64,000 bases of DNA, taken from NCBI GenBank assembly GCA_035760965.1, contig DASTRY010000032.1, positions 158,056-222,055 on the forward strand, given 5' to 3'. The notes under the pieces were generated by a model. The model saw nothing but the letters and a program-made list of their open reading frames with translations. It searched no databases and had not been told where the DNA came from. Positions within the stretch are counted from its first letter, which is position 1. Every line of letters begins with the position of its first letter. Position numbers and translations under genes: made by a program. Source of the DNA: JADGHX01 sp035760965 (GTDB lineage: Bacteria > Pseudomonadota > Gammaproteobacteria > Steroidobacterales > Steroidobacteraceae). Shown here piece by piece: positions 53,294 through 61,897 of this stretch.

Positions 53294-54025
53294 ATGAACA
53301 AGCCAGCCGAAGCGATCCGCACTCCATCCGCAACTCCTCCCTTGGAAATTCGCTTCGGCCAAGTCGGCCTCGCGCAAGTGCGCATCCGCACGACCGATCC
53401 CGGCGCCATCCTCGATGAGCTGACAGGCCGCGTCGCCACCGCGCCGCATTTCTTCGAGCGCACGGCGGTGTGCCTCGACTTGAGCGCGCTCGAGAAGGAG
53501 CCCGCGGCGGAAGAGCTGAAAGCCGTCGTCGACGCCGTGAGCCGCGCGGGCATGATCGCCGTTGGCCTCGCGCACGGCACCGCTACAGTCGACGCTCTCG
53601 CGCGTGAGCTGGATTTGCCCGTGCTCACGTACTTCCGCCCGCAGAAATCCGCGCCGCCCGTGCTGCCTGCCGCGGACCCGCAGGAGCTGACCGTGCCGGC
53701 GCTGCTGAATCACACGCCCGTGCGCTCCGGCCAGCGCGTGTACGGCCGGCATCGGGACTTGATCGTCACGAACACCGTCGGCGCCGGCGCCGAAGTGATC
53801 GCGGATGGCTGCGTGCACGTCTACGGCGCGCTCCGTGGGCGCGCCATCGCCGGCGCTCGGGGTGATGTGAGCGCGCGCGTGTTCTGTCAGGAATTCCACG
53901 CGGAGCTGGTGTCCATCGCCGGCGTGTTCCGCGTGTTCGAAACCATCCCGCCGGAGCTCGCCGGCAAACCCGTGCAGGCGTGGCTCTCGGGCGACGACTT
54001 GCGCTTCGCCCGGATCGGCAGCTGA
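53294..54025 (+). CDS. minC: Septum site-determining protein MinC
   Basis: 243 residues. Inhibits FtsZ assembly away from mid-cell. The N-terminal FtsZ-interacting domain spans about 10-110, and the C-terminal right-handed beta-helix spans about 130-240 with VRSGQRVYGRHRDLIV and GCVHVYGALRGRAIAGARGD. First gene of minCDE. Confidence 0.95.
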   Translation: MNKPAEAIRTPSATPPLEIRFGQVGLAQVRIRTTDPGAILDELTGRVATAPHFFERTAVCLDLSALEKEPAAEELKAVVDAVSRAGMIAVGLAHGTATVDALARELDLPVLTYFRPQKSAPPVLPAADPQELTVPALLNHTPVRSGQRVYGRHRDLIVTNTVGAGAEVIADGCVHVYGALRGRAIAGARGDVSARVFCQEFHAELVSIAGVFRVFETIPPELAGKPVQAWLSGDDLRFARIGS

Positions 54026-54099
54026 TTTTGGAAGCTCTGAATGTCCCGGCACTCGCTGCAGATCAGAGATTTCCTCGACGAGTAAAGGAGACCCTAGCA

Positions 54100-54912
54100 T
54101 TGACCGAAATCATCGTTGTCACTTCAGGTAAGGGAGGCGTCGGCAAGACCACGACCTCCGCAAGCCTCGCGTGCGGGCTCGCCCGGCGCGGGAAGAAGGT
54201 CGCCGTGATCGACTTCGACATCGGGCTGCGCAACCTCGATCTGATCATGGGGTGCGAGCGGCGCGTGGTGTACGACTTCGTGAACGTCATCCACGGCGAC
54301 TGCATGCTGAAGCAGGCGCTGATCAAAGATAAGCGCTTCGACAACCTGTTCGTGCTCGCCGCCTCGCAGACGCGCGACAAGGACGCGCTGACGCCGGAAG
54401 GCGTGAAGCGGGTGCTCGATGAGCTGACCGCGGACCAGTTCGACTACATCATCTGCGACTCGCCCGCCGGCATCGAAAAAGGGGCGCACCTCGCCATGTA
54501 CTTCGCGGACCGCGCGGTCGTGGTGGTGAACCCCGAGGTCTCCTCGGTGCGCGATTCGGACCGCATCCTCGGCCTCCTCGCCAGCAAGACGGCGCGCGCC
54601 GAGGCGGGCAACGGCGGCGTGAAGGAGCATCTGCTGCTCACGCGGTACAGCCCGAAGCGGGTCGCGACCGGCGAGATGATGAGCGTGGACGACGTGAAGG
54701 AGATTCTCGGTCTCGACATCGTCGGCGTGGTGCCGGAGTCGCAGGACGTGCTGACCGCATCGAACGCGGGCACGCCCGTGATCCTGAACGAAGCGAGCGC
54801 AGCCTCGCAGGCCTACGAGGATGCCGTCTCGCGCCTGCTCGGCGAGACGAAGCCGCTGCGGTTCATCGAGGAGCCCAAGAAGGGCTTCTTCGCGCGCGTG
54901 TTCGGAGGTTGA
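54100..54912 (+). CDS. minD: Septum site-determining ATPase MinD
   Basis: 270 residues. Membrane-oscillating ATPase that recruits MinC. Deviant Walker A KGGVGKTTTSAS, DFDIGLRNLDLIMG, and a C-terminal amphipathic membrane-targeting helix in KKGFFARVFGG. The start is a TTG (LTEIIVVTSGKGG by homology), with AAAGGAG nine bases upstream. The weak start codon may tune MinD level (inference). 74 bases follow minC. Confidence 0.95.
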   Translation: MTEIIVVTSGKGGVGKTTTSASLACGLARRGKKVAVIDFDIGLRNLDLIMGCERRVVYDFVNVIHGDCMLKQALIKDKRFDNLFVLAASQTRDKDALTPEGVKRVLDELTADQFDYIICDSPAGIEKGAHLAMYFADRAVVVVNPEVSSVRDSDRILGLLASKTARAEAGNGGVKEHLLLTRYSPKRVATGEMMSVDDVKEILGLDIVGVVPESQDVLTASNAGTPVILNEASAASQAYEDAVSRLLGETKPLRFIEEPKKGFFARVFGG

Positions 54913-54914
54913 GG

Positions 54915-55193
54915 ATGGGGCTGCTAGCGCTGTTTCGCCGCACGCCTTCGTCCGCCACCGTCGCCAAGGAGCGCTTGCGCATCATCGTCGCGCAGGAGCG
55001 CAGCGCCCGTGGGGGTGGGCCCGACTACTTGCCGCTGTTACGCCGCGAGTTGCTCGAAGTGATCCGCAAGTACGTGAACGTGGATCCCGATGCGATCTCC
55101 GTGAACGTCGAGCGCGAAGAAGGGCAGGAAGTGCTCGAGCTCTCCGTGACCTTGCCGGAACGCAAACCCGCCACCACGCCGGCGACGCCCTGA
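54915..55193 (+). CDS. minE: Cell division topological specificity factor MinE
   Basis: 92 residues. MGLLALFRR is the membrane-binding N-terminus, then SSATVAKERLRIIVAQERS is the MinD-binding helix/strand. The C-terminal dimerisation domain includes LRRELLEVIRKYVNVDPD. Stimulates MinD ATPase. The ATG at 54915 gives the family start and follows minD by two bases. Confidence 0.95.
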   Translation: MGLLALFRRTPSSATVAKERLRIIVAQERSARGGGPDYLPLLRRELLEVIRKYVNVDPDAISVNVEREEGQEVLELSVTLPERKPATTPATP

Positions 55194-55213
55194 GCGCGCC
55201 GCGGACGTGAACG

Positions 55214-55239
55214 ACGCGCGGCGATGTGGCGCCGCGCGT
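55214..55239. terminator. Strong hairpin downstream of minE
   Basis: ACGCGCGGCG-ATGTGG-CGCCGCGCGT, a perfect 10-bp stem 20 bases after the minE stop. No T-tract follows, so it may stop or protect the min transcript without being a classic intrinsic terminator. Confidence 0.5.
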
Positions 55240-55415
55240 GGAATGCGTCGCTCATCGAGATCGAGCGGCGGCTCGAAGCAGCGGAGTCGTCTCATGCGTA
55301 CGGATGGGCAGGTCCACCTTCACTGCGTCTCCACCTCCACTGCGTCGCGAGCGATTCGGGCCGAACCTGTCGTCCTTCGCGGATAGCGGCTCTTGGTCAG
55401 AAGCAGACGTCGTGA

Positions 55416-56120
55416 TCAGCTTCCCCTCGCGTCGAGTCCCCCGCGCATCTGGAGCCAACGATATTTGACACGCTCGATGAGCGTGGCGATCAGCGCTCCG
55501 CCAATTGCGCCTGACAGGATGACTCCGCCATGTGCCGCGAACACATGGGAAGGTTGATCGACCGCGCAGAACAACCGCATCCCGGCGTCGGTCATGAGCC
55601 CCACCGCGAGACCGTAGGCACAACCCGTGAGCGCAGGACGCGTAGGGAGCGCGCGCGCAACCAGCCAGGCGGAGATGGCGAGCGAGGGAAGTGCGAATGG
55701 CAACTCCATGAACACGCATTCCCACGCGATTCGCGACCAGGAGCTGGCGTCCTCGAACGGTGTCGGAAGCATATGCGCCGTAGTCAGCGACACCGATGCG
55801 AAGAGCAGCACGGCGCCGGCGAATGCCAGCCCCATCCATCGCGTGCGCACGGCCAGGCCAGGCACGGCCTGTCGTAACGCAAGCCCCATCAGTGCAGCGC
55901 CACCGAACGACTCGAGCGCGGACAACCCCCAAGTCGTCCAACTCGGCAGCAGCGCGAAGTTCTCACGCCAGCCCCAGTGAATCGGCGGTCCAAAGAGAAG
56001 AATCAGCGCGAGCGGCACGAGCGCCAGCAGGCGACGTGACGGTGCGGGAAGCGGCGTCACGGGCTGCAGATCCGCTCGCACGTGGTTCAGAAGCGATGCG
56101 GGAATGTTGCCCTCATTCAT
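55416..56120 (-). CDS. NrsF/DUF1109-like integral membrane anti-sigma factor
   Basis: 234 residues with six predicted membrane helices and a short cytoplasmic N-terminus. The spacing and the CVFMELPFALPSLAISAWL and GAIGGALIATLIER helices resemble DUF1109/NrsF proteins, which inhibit ECF sigma factors in Caulobacter and others. The ATG at 56120 overlaps the sigma-factor stop by eight bases. It probably tethers the sigma factor until an unknown envelope signal arrives. Confidence 0.75.
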   Translation of the reverse strand: MNEGNIPASLLNHVRADLQPVTPLPAPSRRLLALVPLALILLFGPPIHWGWRENFALLPSWTTWGLSALESFGGAALMGLALRQAVPGLAVRTRWMGLAFAGAVLLFASVSLTTAHMLPTPFEDASSWSRIAWECVFMELPFALPSLAISAWLVARALPTRPALTGCAYGLAVGLMTDAGMRLFCAVDQPSHVFAAHGGVILSGAIGGALIATLIERVKYRWLQMRGGLDARGS

Positions 56121-56664
56121 TGCCGGGTCCTTGTTCCAGTGCGGCACGCAGAGCGCGCGAGGCTCGGCTGCAACGGAGCCTGACGGCAGCGGCCGCAATC
56201 CCGAGCCGACGTGCAATTGCATCGAACGAAAGGCCCTCGATGTGCCGCATCCACCACGTCGCGCGCGAGTCAGGCGCCAGCTTGGAAAGGGCCTCCTGCA
56301 ACGGGTGAAAGTCGAGGTCGGCAGCGCGCAACTCGGCTTCCGGCTCCAGAGTGTCCGTCGGCACTTCGTACCGGGCGCGCCGGAGCTCGATGTGTCGATG
56401 CCGAAGCACTACGTTCTGCGCAATTCCGAATGCCCAACCGACCACAGAGTTGCCGGGCAGATAGGTGTGTCGTGAACGATGGATCTCGAGAAATGCTTCC
56501 TGCAACAGATCGCTCGTGCGGGCATCGTGGCCCACTCGCGTGCGGATGAAGCTTCGCAAGCGCGAGGCGAGTGCCCGATACAGCGCCTCGAATGCCGCGA
56601 GGCTTCCCTGCTGGTACTCGCGCATGAGTCTGTCGAGCGCCTCGGTGCCATTGGGTTCGGACAT
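56113..56664 (-). CDS. ECF-family RNA polymerase sigma factor
   Basis: About 183 residues. Region 2 (RTSDLLQEAFLEIHRSRHTYLPG, WAFGIAQNVVLRHRH) and region 4 (LAPDSRATWWMRHIEGLSFDAIARRLGI) are clear. The start is probably the ATG at 56664 (MSEPNGTEALDRLMREYQQG); an ATG at 56700 would add 12 residues. Paired with the NrsF-like gene downstream and divergent from the 7TMR-like membrane-protein gene. Confidence 0.88.
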   Translation of the reverse strand: MSEPNGTEALDRLMREYQQGSLAAFEALYRALASRLRSFIRTRVGHDARTSDLLQEAFLEIHRSRHTYLPGNSVVGWAFGIAQNVVLRHRHIELRRARYEVPTDTLEPEAELRAADLDFHPLQEALSKLAPDSRATWWMRHIEGLSFDAIARRLGIAAAAVRLRCSRASRALRAALEQGPGNE

Positions 56665-56757
56665 GGGCACGGCCAAAGATTTTTCGCCGCGATGATACAT
56701 CTCGCTGGATTCGGCGAACTACCCGAGACGCATCCCAACAGCAGGTCTGATCTCCGA

Positions 56758-58062
56758 ATGGCGGCCACACAACGCAAGCTGATCGTCGGCATCGTCATCG
56801 CGACGGTGCTGACCTGGGCCATTGTCATCGCCGATCTGGCGAGCGGCGGTCGTCCCGATCCGCCCAGGCTGCGCGCCGCGGCCACTCTGCTCGATGGCCC
56901 GTGGAGATTCCATACCGGCGATGACCTGTGCTGGGCGGACCCCAGTACTGACGATAGCGACTGGGAAACACTGGATCTGACTGCGCCACCGGGCAGCCAC
57001 GACGGCGACGTCGGGCTGCCCGATTACGTCGGCGGGTGGATGGCGCACGGTCATCCCGGGTATCACGGTTATGCGTGGTACCGGCGCAAGGTGACGGTGC
57101 CGTCCGGGAGCGCGTCGTGGGACATTCTCGGGCCGACTCTGGTCGACCACGGCTACGAGCTCTATTGGAACGGTCAACGGCTCGGCGGGTCGGGCAGGCT
57201 CGGCGCAGACCCGCGCCTCGTCGGCACGCGGCCGCTGCGGTTCGCTCTTCCCGCCGATGCGGCGGGCACTCGGGGCGTGCTCGCGATCCGCGTGTACATG
57301 CTGCCGCCTTCCGGCACGAGCACAGACGCCGGCGGCATGCACACCGCGCCCATACTGGCTCCGCGGCCGGTCAGTGATGAGCTCCATCGCGTGCAATGGC
57401 AACGAACCATCGCCGGTTACGTCGTCGATGTGATCGAGCCGATCGGCATGCTGGCGCTCATCGTTTTGGCCATCGGATGCGCGTCTCGCAGCAGCCACCG
57501 GAGTTTCCTGATATTTGCCAGCATCGCGCTCGCGCTGACGGCAGAGAGGCGTCTCAACAATGCAATCGCGTCGTGGACGGATTTGCAGGATCTGAGGACC
57601 TATTCCTGGCTGGCATCCGTGATGTGGGTGCCAACGGTCGCCGCGTGGGCGCTAGCATGGAACCGCTGGTGCCCGCGTCCGTGGCGGAGTGTCGATGTCG
57701 CGGCGGTAGTGCTCGCCGTCATCGCAGCCGTGGGCATCGCGATCCATGCGGAGAGTGTGACCAGCGTGAGCCGGCTAGGCTCAATTGTGCTGTTTGTCTT
57801 GATCGGCGCGCGCATTGTCCGCAGCGGACCCATGCGGATTCTAGCGCTCGTGACGCTTGCCTTGATCATGGCCGGGCTCTTCGGTCGCGAGCTGATCGAT
57901 CCGCTCGGTATACCCGGCATCTGGTTTCCGTTCGGCATCGGCGTATCGCGCACGCAGTACATCTACGCGATTGCTGTCCCGCTGCTGGCGTTGCTGATCG
58001 CGCGGACCTTCGTTTCCGAGAGCGCGCATCAAGAGGCGGCGGAGCGATCTGGCGCGAGTTGA
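56758..58062 (+). CDS. 7TMR-DISM-like membrane protein with extracellular jelly-roll domain
   Basis: 434 residues. One N-terminal hydrophobic segment (about 8-27) is followed by a periplasmic beta-sandwich (about 40-215) like the sugar-binding domain of family 2 glycosidases (GPWRFHTGDD, YAWYRRKVTVP, GYELYWNGQRLG). Seven or eight membrane helices (about 225-430) end the protein. This is the layout of 7TMR-DISM sensors, but no kinase, GGDEF or other output domain follows. The ATG at 56758 is chosen because it directly precedes the signal-like segment. Divergent from the ECF sigma gene. Confidence 0.75.
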   Translation: MAATQRKLIVGIVIATVLTWAIVIADLASGGRPDPPRLRAAATLLDGPWRFHTGDDLCWADPSTDDSDWETLDLTAPPGSHDGDVGLPDYVGGWMAHGHPGYHGYAWYRRKVTVPSGSASWDILGPTLVDHGYELYWNGQRLGGSGRLGADPRLVGTRPLRFALPADAAGTRGVLAIRVYMLPPSGTSTDAGGMHTAPILAPRPVSDELHRVQWQRTIAGYVVDVIEPIGMLALIVLAIGCASRSSHRSFLIFASIALALTAERRLNNAIASWTDLQDLRTYSWLASVMWVPTVAAWALAWNRWCPRPWRSVDVAAVVLAVIAAVGIAIHAESVTSVSRLGSIVLFVLIGARIVRSGPMRILALVTLALIMAGLFGRELIDPLGIPGIWFPFGIGVSRTQYIYAIAVPLLALLIARTFVSESAHQEAAERSGAS

Positions 58063-58202
58063 TCTCGCGACCTCCGACCCGGGCGTCACGCTGCGTCCGA
58101 TCGAGCCGCGCAAAAGCTGGCGCGTGCCGAGCACGCGACGCAGTGAACCACCATGGCCGGTTACAATTCTGGAAAACTCTAGCGGTACGCGAGTGAAAGG
58201 CA

Positions 58203-59402
58203 ATGTCGAAGGCAGCTCAGGTGAGCGTGTTCCGAATCGTCATGTTCGCGATAGGCGTTGCGGCTGTGCCTGGACTGGGCGCGGCGCAGACACGAACGCC
58301 GATCGTGTCATCGATCGATGCGTACGTCGGGTCAGCACCGGACGTCGTCACCATCGCTGGACGCGAGCATCTCGTCTACGAGCTGCATGTCACAAACTTC
58401 AGATCGTCGCCGATCACACTGACGCGCATTGAGATTGTCGATGCGGCAAAGGATGTTGGGCTAGGGAACTTCAGCGGCGCAGCGCTCTCGAGCCGTATTG
58501 GCCGTCCGGGCGTCGCGCGCGATCTTGCGGACAGACGCGTCGTCGACGCGGGCATGCGAGCGGTCGTCTATTTCTGGCTGCCGCTCGAACAAGGCCACTC
58601 ACGACCTTCACGGGTGCGCCACCGCATTAGCGTCGAGGTCGATCGAGCGGGAAAGCGTGTTCCCGTGGTCGTGTCAGCGGCCGAAGCGGAAGTCCGCAAG
58701 GAGCGTCCCCTCGTCCTGAGCGCGCCGCTGCGTGGCGGGCCGTGGGCGGCGCTCTACGATCCGACGCTCGTCGGGGGACATCGCACGGCCCTCTACGCCG
58801 TGGACGGGCGAGCGCGCATCCCGGCGCGATTCGCGATCGATTTCGTGCGCCTGAACGACGATGGCACGCATGCGCGAGGGGATCGGAATTCAATTGCGAA
58901 CTGGCACGGCTATGGGGCGGACGTCCTCGCCGTTGCGGACGCCACGGTCGTCGCTGCGCGGGATGACATCGCGGAGTCGCCGACGCTCGACGGGTCAGAG
59001 TCGCCGATCCCGTTGGAGAACGTCAGCGGCAACTGCATCGTTCTGGATCTGGGCGGAGGGCGTTACGCCTTCTACGAACATCTGCAGCACGGCAGCGTTC
59101 GCGTGAAGGCCGGCGACCGCGTCAACGCGGGCGATGTCATTGCACGACTCGGTAACTCGGGAAGCAGCTCTTCGGGCCCGCACCTGCATTTTCATGTGGC
59201 CGACGCGGCCGCGGAGTTGGTCGGAGAGGGTGCGCCGTATGCCTTCGCGTCATTCGAGGCCATCGGCAAGTTCAACGACATCGACGAGTTTGCGGCGGGT
59301 CGACGATGGGCTCCCGCGGACTCCGATGCCGCGGGAATCAGGCGCGCCGAGCTGCCGGCACCGAACTCGGTGATCTCGTTCCGGGATCTCACGGGAACGT
59401 GA
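58203..59402 (+). CDS. M23-family peptidase-like protein, probably degenerate
   Basis: 399 residues with a signal peptide at about 1-28 (ends LGAAQ). An N-terminal beta-rich part of about 190 residues is followed by a LytM-like domain with ADVLAVADATVVAARDD, VKAGDRVNAGDVIARLGNSG and the zinc motif GPHLHFHV. The first M23 motif reads ARFAIDFV, where HxxxD is expected with His; Arg stands in its place. It may therefore be a non-catalytic regulator of a cell-wall amidase, as EnvC/NlpD are, though those differ in detail. Confidence 0.82.
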   Translation: MSKAAQVSVFRIVMFAIGVAAVPGLGAAQTRTPIVSSIDAYVGSAPDVVTIAGREHLVYELHVTNFRSSPITLTRIEIVDAAKDVGLGNFSGAALSSRIGRPGVARDLADRRVVDAGMRAVVYFWLPLEQGHSRPSRVRHRISVEVDRAGKRVPVVVSAAEAEVRKERPLVLSAPLRGGPWAALYDPTLVGGHRTALYAVDGRARIPARFAIDFVRLNDDGTHARGDRNSIANWHGYGADVLAVADATVVAARDDIAESPTLDGSESPIPLENVSGNCIVLDLGGGRYAFYEHLQHGSVRVKAGDRVNAGDVIARLGNSGSSSSGPHLHFHVADAAAELVGEGAPYAFASFEAIGKFNDIDEFAAGRRWAPADSDAAGIRRAELPAPNSVISFRDLTGT

Positions 59403-59403
59403 T

Positions 59404-59429
59404 CCTGAATTCAGGCGCGGCGACCGCGC
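59404..59429. terminator. Palindromes between convergent M23 and glmS genes
   Basis: CCTGAATTCAGG (59404-59415), a 12-bp palindrome just past the M23 stop, abuts the hairpin GCGCGG-CGA-CCGCGC (59415-59429). They fill the gap between the two opposing stops and may end both transcripts. No T-tract. Confidence 0.4.
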
Positions 59430-59433
59430 GCCG

Positions 59434-61269
59434 CTATTCGACCGTCACGCTCTTCGCCAGATTGCGCGGCTGATCGACGTCGGTGCCCTTCAAGATGGCC
59501 ACGTGATACGCGAGCAGCTGCAGCGGGATCGTGTAGACCGCCGGCGCCTGAAAGTACGTGACGTGCTTGGGCATCGTGATGACCGTGATGCCGTCGCTCG
59601 GCACGATGCCGGACTCCGGGTCCGCGAACACGATCAGCTCGCCGCCGCGCGCGCGCACTTCCATCAGGTTCGACTTCAGCTTCTCGAGCAGGTCGTTGTT
59701 CGGCGCCACCGTGATGACCGGCATGTCGGCGTCGACGAGCGCGAGCGGTCCATGCTTCAGCTCGCCCGCGGCGTACGCCTCGGCGTGGATGTACGAGATT
59801 TCCTTCAGCTTCAGCGCACCTTCCATGGCGATGGGGTAGAGCACGCCGCGGCCGAGGAACAATGCGTGATGCTTGTCCGCGAAGCGCTTCGCGAGCTCTT
59901 CGATGACCGGGTCGAGCGCGAGCGTCTTTTCGATCATCGACGGCAGCTCGATCAGGCGCGACACCAGGCCGCGCTCGCGCTCCGCGTCCGCATCGCGATG
60001 CTTCGCGAGCGCGATGATGAGCATGCTGAGCGCCGCGAGCTGCGTGGTGAACGCCTTCGTCGAGGCGACGCCGATCTCGGGGCCGGCGCGCGTGAGCATG
60101 ACAAGCTCCGATTCGCGCACGAGTGAGCTCTCCGGCACGTTGCAGATGGCAAGCGTGGAGAGATAGCCGGCTTCTTTTGCGAGACGCAGCGCCGCGAGCG
60201 TATCCGCCGTTTCGCCGGACTGCGAGATCGTGACGAACAGCGAGTTCCGCAGCACCACGGGGCTGCGATAGCGATATTCGCTGGCGATTTCGACCGAGCA
60301 CGGGATCTTGCAGATCTGCTCGATGAGGTACCGCGCGACCGCGGCGGCGTGGTAGCTCGTGCCGCACGCGACGATGTGCACGTGCTCGGTGCGCTTGAAC
60401 ACCTCCGTGGCGGCGGGCCCGAATGCCGCCTCGAGCAGACGGCCGTTCGCGACGCGTTCCTGCAGCGTGTTCGCGAAGGCGCGCGGCTGCTCGTGGATTT
60501 CTTTCAGCATGAAGTGGCGGTACTGCCCCTTCTCCGCCGCATCCGCCGAGAGCTCGCTTTCGCGCACCGGGCGATCGACGGTGTTGCCTTCCTTGTCGAG
60601 CACGCGCACGGACTTGCGGCGAATCTCCGCAACGTCGCCCTCTTCGAGGAAGATGAACCGGCGCGTCACCGGCAGGAGCGCGGCCACATCCGACGCGACG
60701 AAATTCTCTTCGACACCGAGACCGATGACGACGGGGCAGCCCTCGCGCGCGAGGATGATGCGCTCCGGATCGTGCTCGCTCACCACGGCGAGCGCGTACG
60801 CGCCTTCGAGCTCGGCGACCGTCGCGCGCACGGCCTTGAACAGGTCCTTCACCGTCTCGAGGTGGAAGTGGATGCGATGCGCGATGACTTCCGTGTCCGT
60901 CTCGGACGTGAACTTGTAGCCCGCGCGGAGGAGATCCGCGCGCAACTCTTCGTGGTTCTCGATGATGCCGTTGTGAACGATGGCGAGACCGTCGAGCGAG
61001 ATGTGCGGATGCGCATTGCGCTCACTCGGCACACCGTGCGTGGCCCAGCGCGTGTGCGCGATGCCGAGATTGCCGTACGCGGGTGTTTGCTCGAGCGCCT
61101 CTTGCAGCATCTTCACCTTGCCGACGGTGCGCAGGCGCTTGAGCTGCTGCGTGCCATTCAGGACGGCAATGCCCGCCGAATCGTAGCCGCGATATTCGAG
61201 CCGACGCAGGCCCTCCATCAGGATTGGCACGATATTGCGTTCAGCGATCGCCCCTACGATTCCGCACAT
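59434..61269 (-). CDS. glmS: Glutamine-fructose-6-phosphate aminotransferase (isomerising)
   Basis: 611 residues. Makes glucosamine-6-phosphate, the entry to UDP-GlcNAc, peptidoglycan and LPS. N-terminal glutaminase with nucleophile Cys2 in MCGIVGAIAERN and HTRWATHG. Two SIS sugar-isomerase domains (VACGTSYHAAAVARYL, SQSGETADTL) and the C-terminal DQPRNLAKSVTVE are complete. The ATG at 61269 is fixed by the nucleophile. A hairpin lies in its leader. Confidence 0.96.
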   Translation of the reverse strand: MCGIVGAIAERNIVPILMEGLRRLEYRGYDSAGIAVLNGTQQLKRLRTVGKVKMLQEALEQTPAYGNLGIAHTRWATHGVPSERNAHPHISLDGLAIVHNGIIENHEELRADLLRAGYKFTSETDTEVIAHRIHFHLETVKDLFKAVRATVAELEGAYALAVVSEHDPERIILAREGCPVVIGLGVEENFVASDVAALLPVTRRFIFLEEGDVAEIRRKSVRVLDKEGNTVDRPVRESELSADAAEKGQYRHFMLKEIHEQPRAFANTLQERVANGRLLEAAFGPAATEVFKRTEHVHIVACGTSYHAAAVARYLIEQICKIPCSVEIASEYRYRSPVVLRNSLFVTISQSGETADTLAALRLAKEAGYLSTLAICNVPESSLVRESELVMLTRAGPEIGVASTKAFTTQLAALSMLIIALAKHRDADAERERGLVSRLIELPSMIEKTLALDPVIEELAKRFADKHHALFLGRGVLYPIAMEGALKLKEISYIHAEAYAAGELKHGPLALVDADMPVITVAPNNDLLEKLKSNLMEVRARGGELIVFADPESGIVPSDGITVITMPKHVTYFQAPAVYTIPLQLLAYHVAILKGTDVDQPRNLAKSVTVE

Positions 61270-61302
61270 GGTGGTCAGATTCCTGCTGGTTCGCTTATTC
61301 GC

Positions 61303-61328
61303 GTTTGGGGCGCAAGTGTGCCCCAAAC
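61303..61328 (-). promoter_or_regulatory. Leader hairpin upstream of glmS
   Basis: GTTTGGGGC-(8)-GCCCCAAAC is a perfect 9-bp stem, 34-59 bases before the glmS start on the minus strand, so it lies in the mRNA leader if transcription starts further up. glmS is often controlled through its leader (GlmZ small RNA in E. coli, ribozyme in Bacillus), but the sequence resembles neither. No T-tract, so it is not a terminator. Confidence 0.5.
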
Positions 61329-61525
61329 TGCGTTAAGGCGCTGATTCCACTTAGCTAAGCGTGAACTCGTTCGCGGCAAGGGAGGGGGCGGGCCGGTAGC
61401 CCGCGGGGCGCGGCGCGGTTTGCCTTGCCCGGGTACGTAAATTGCGGATTTGGCGGGCTTTTTCGCCGGACGGATCCTCCGGCGCGCTTCGCGGGGTTGT
61501 GCGCTGATGGAGCTGGGGCATGAGG

Positions 61526-61552
61526 CCGGCGCGACAGGGAGTGTCGCGCCGG
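61526..61552. other. 11-bp perfect hairpin
   Basis: CCGGCGCGACA-GGGAG-TGTCGCGCCGG. This is the longest uninterrupted looped stem I found in the window. It lies between glmS and the DUF6502-like genes. Could be a transcript end, a REP-like element or a binding site. Confidence 0.6.
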
Positions 61553-61897
61553 TTGGGCGTGCGGCGAGGTAGGCGATAGTCCGAGCCGGCGTCGCGCAGG
61601 CGGCGGGAGTTTGGCGATTATCCCAGGCATCGTCTGCAGGGCAGGCTTTCGTGTCTTGTTGCCTCCGTTCACTCGACACGATGCGCGACCTGTCCCGAAC
61701 GGGCCTGCCCTCTCGTTTGGAACTACGCAGTGCGAACTCGCGAGCTGTTCAAGCCCCAATGTGTCGGCGACGTTGATCATCCGGCGCCCCAGAGCACGCA
61801 AACACACACAGAGATGCGCATGCAGCATCACATATCCGTCAAACGCGGTTAGCCCGACGTGGAATTCGCTTCGCTCCGCCGCCGATGTCTGGTCTGG

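Larger units (their letters stand above)
61270..61897. other. Intergenic region upstream of glmS with several hairpins
   Basis: 628 bases without a recognisable gene; two antisense-looking open frames on the minus strand show no family. It contains the glmS leader hairpin (61303-61328), a CTTAGCTAAG palindrome (61350-61359), GCGGGC-CGGTA-GCCCGC (about 61386-61402) and the 11-bp hairpin at 61526-61552. The right part (61850-61897) is the 3' flank of the DUF6502-like gene. Confidence 0.5.

Noticed and set aside
55252..55941. 229-codon minus-strand open frame
   Set aside because: Overlaps the NrsF-like gene in another frame and lacks hydrophobic segments or motifs. The NrsF-like frame is better supported by its helices and its coupling to the sigma factor.
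61270..61360. glmS ribozyme
   Set aside because: Only a simple hairpin is visible. The conserved core and pseudoknots of the ribozyme are not recognisable, and the ribozyme is typical of Gram-positive bacteria.
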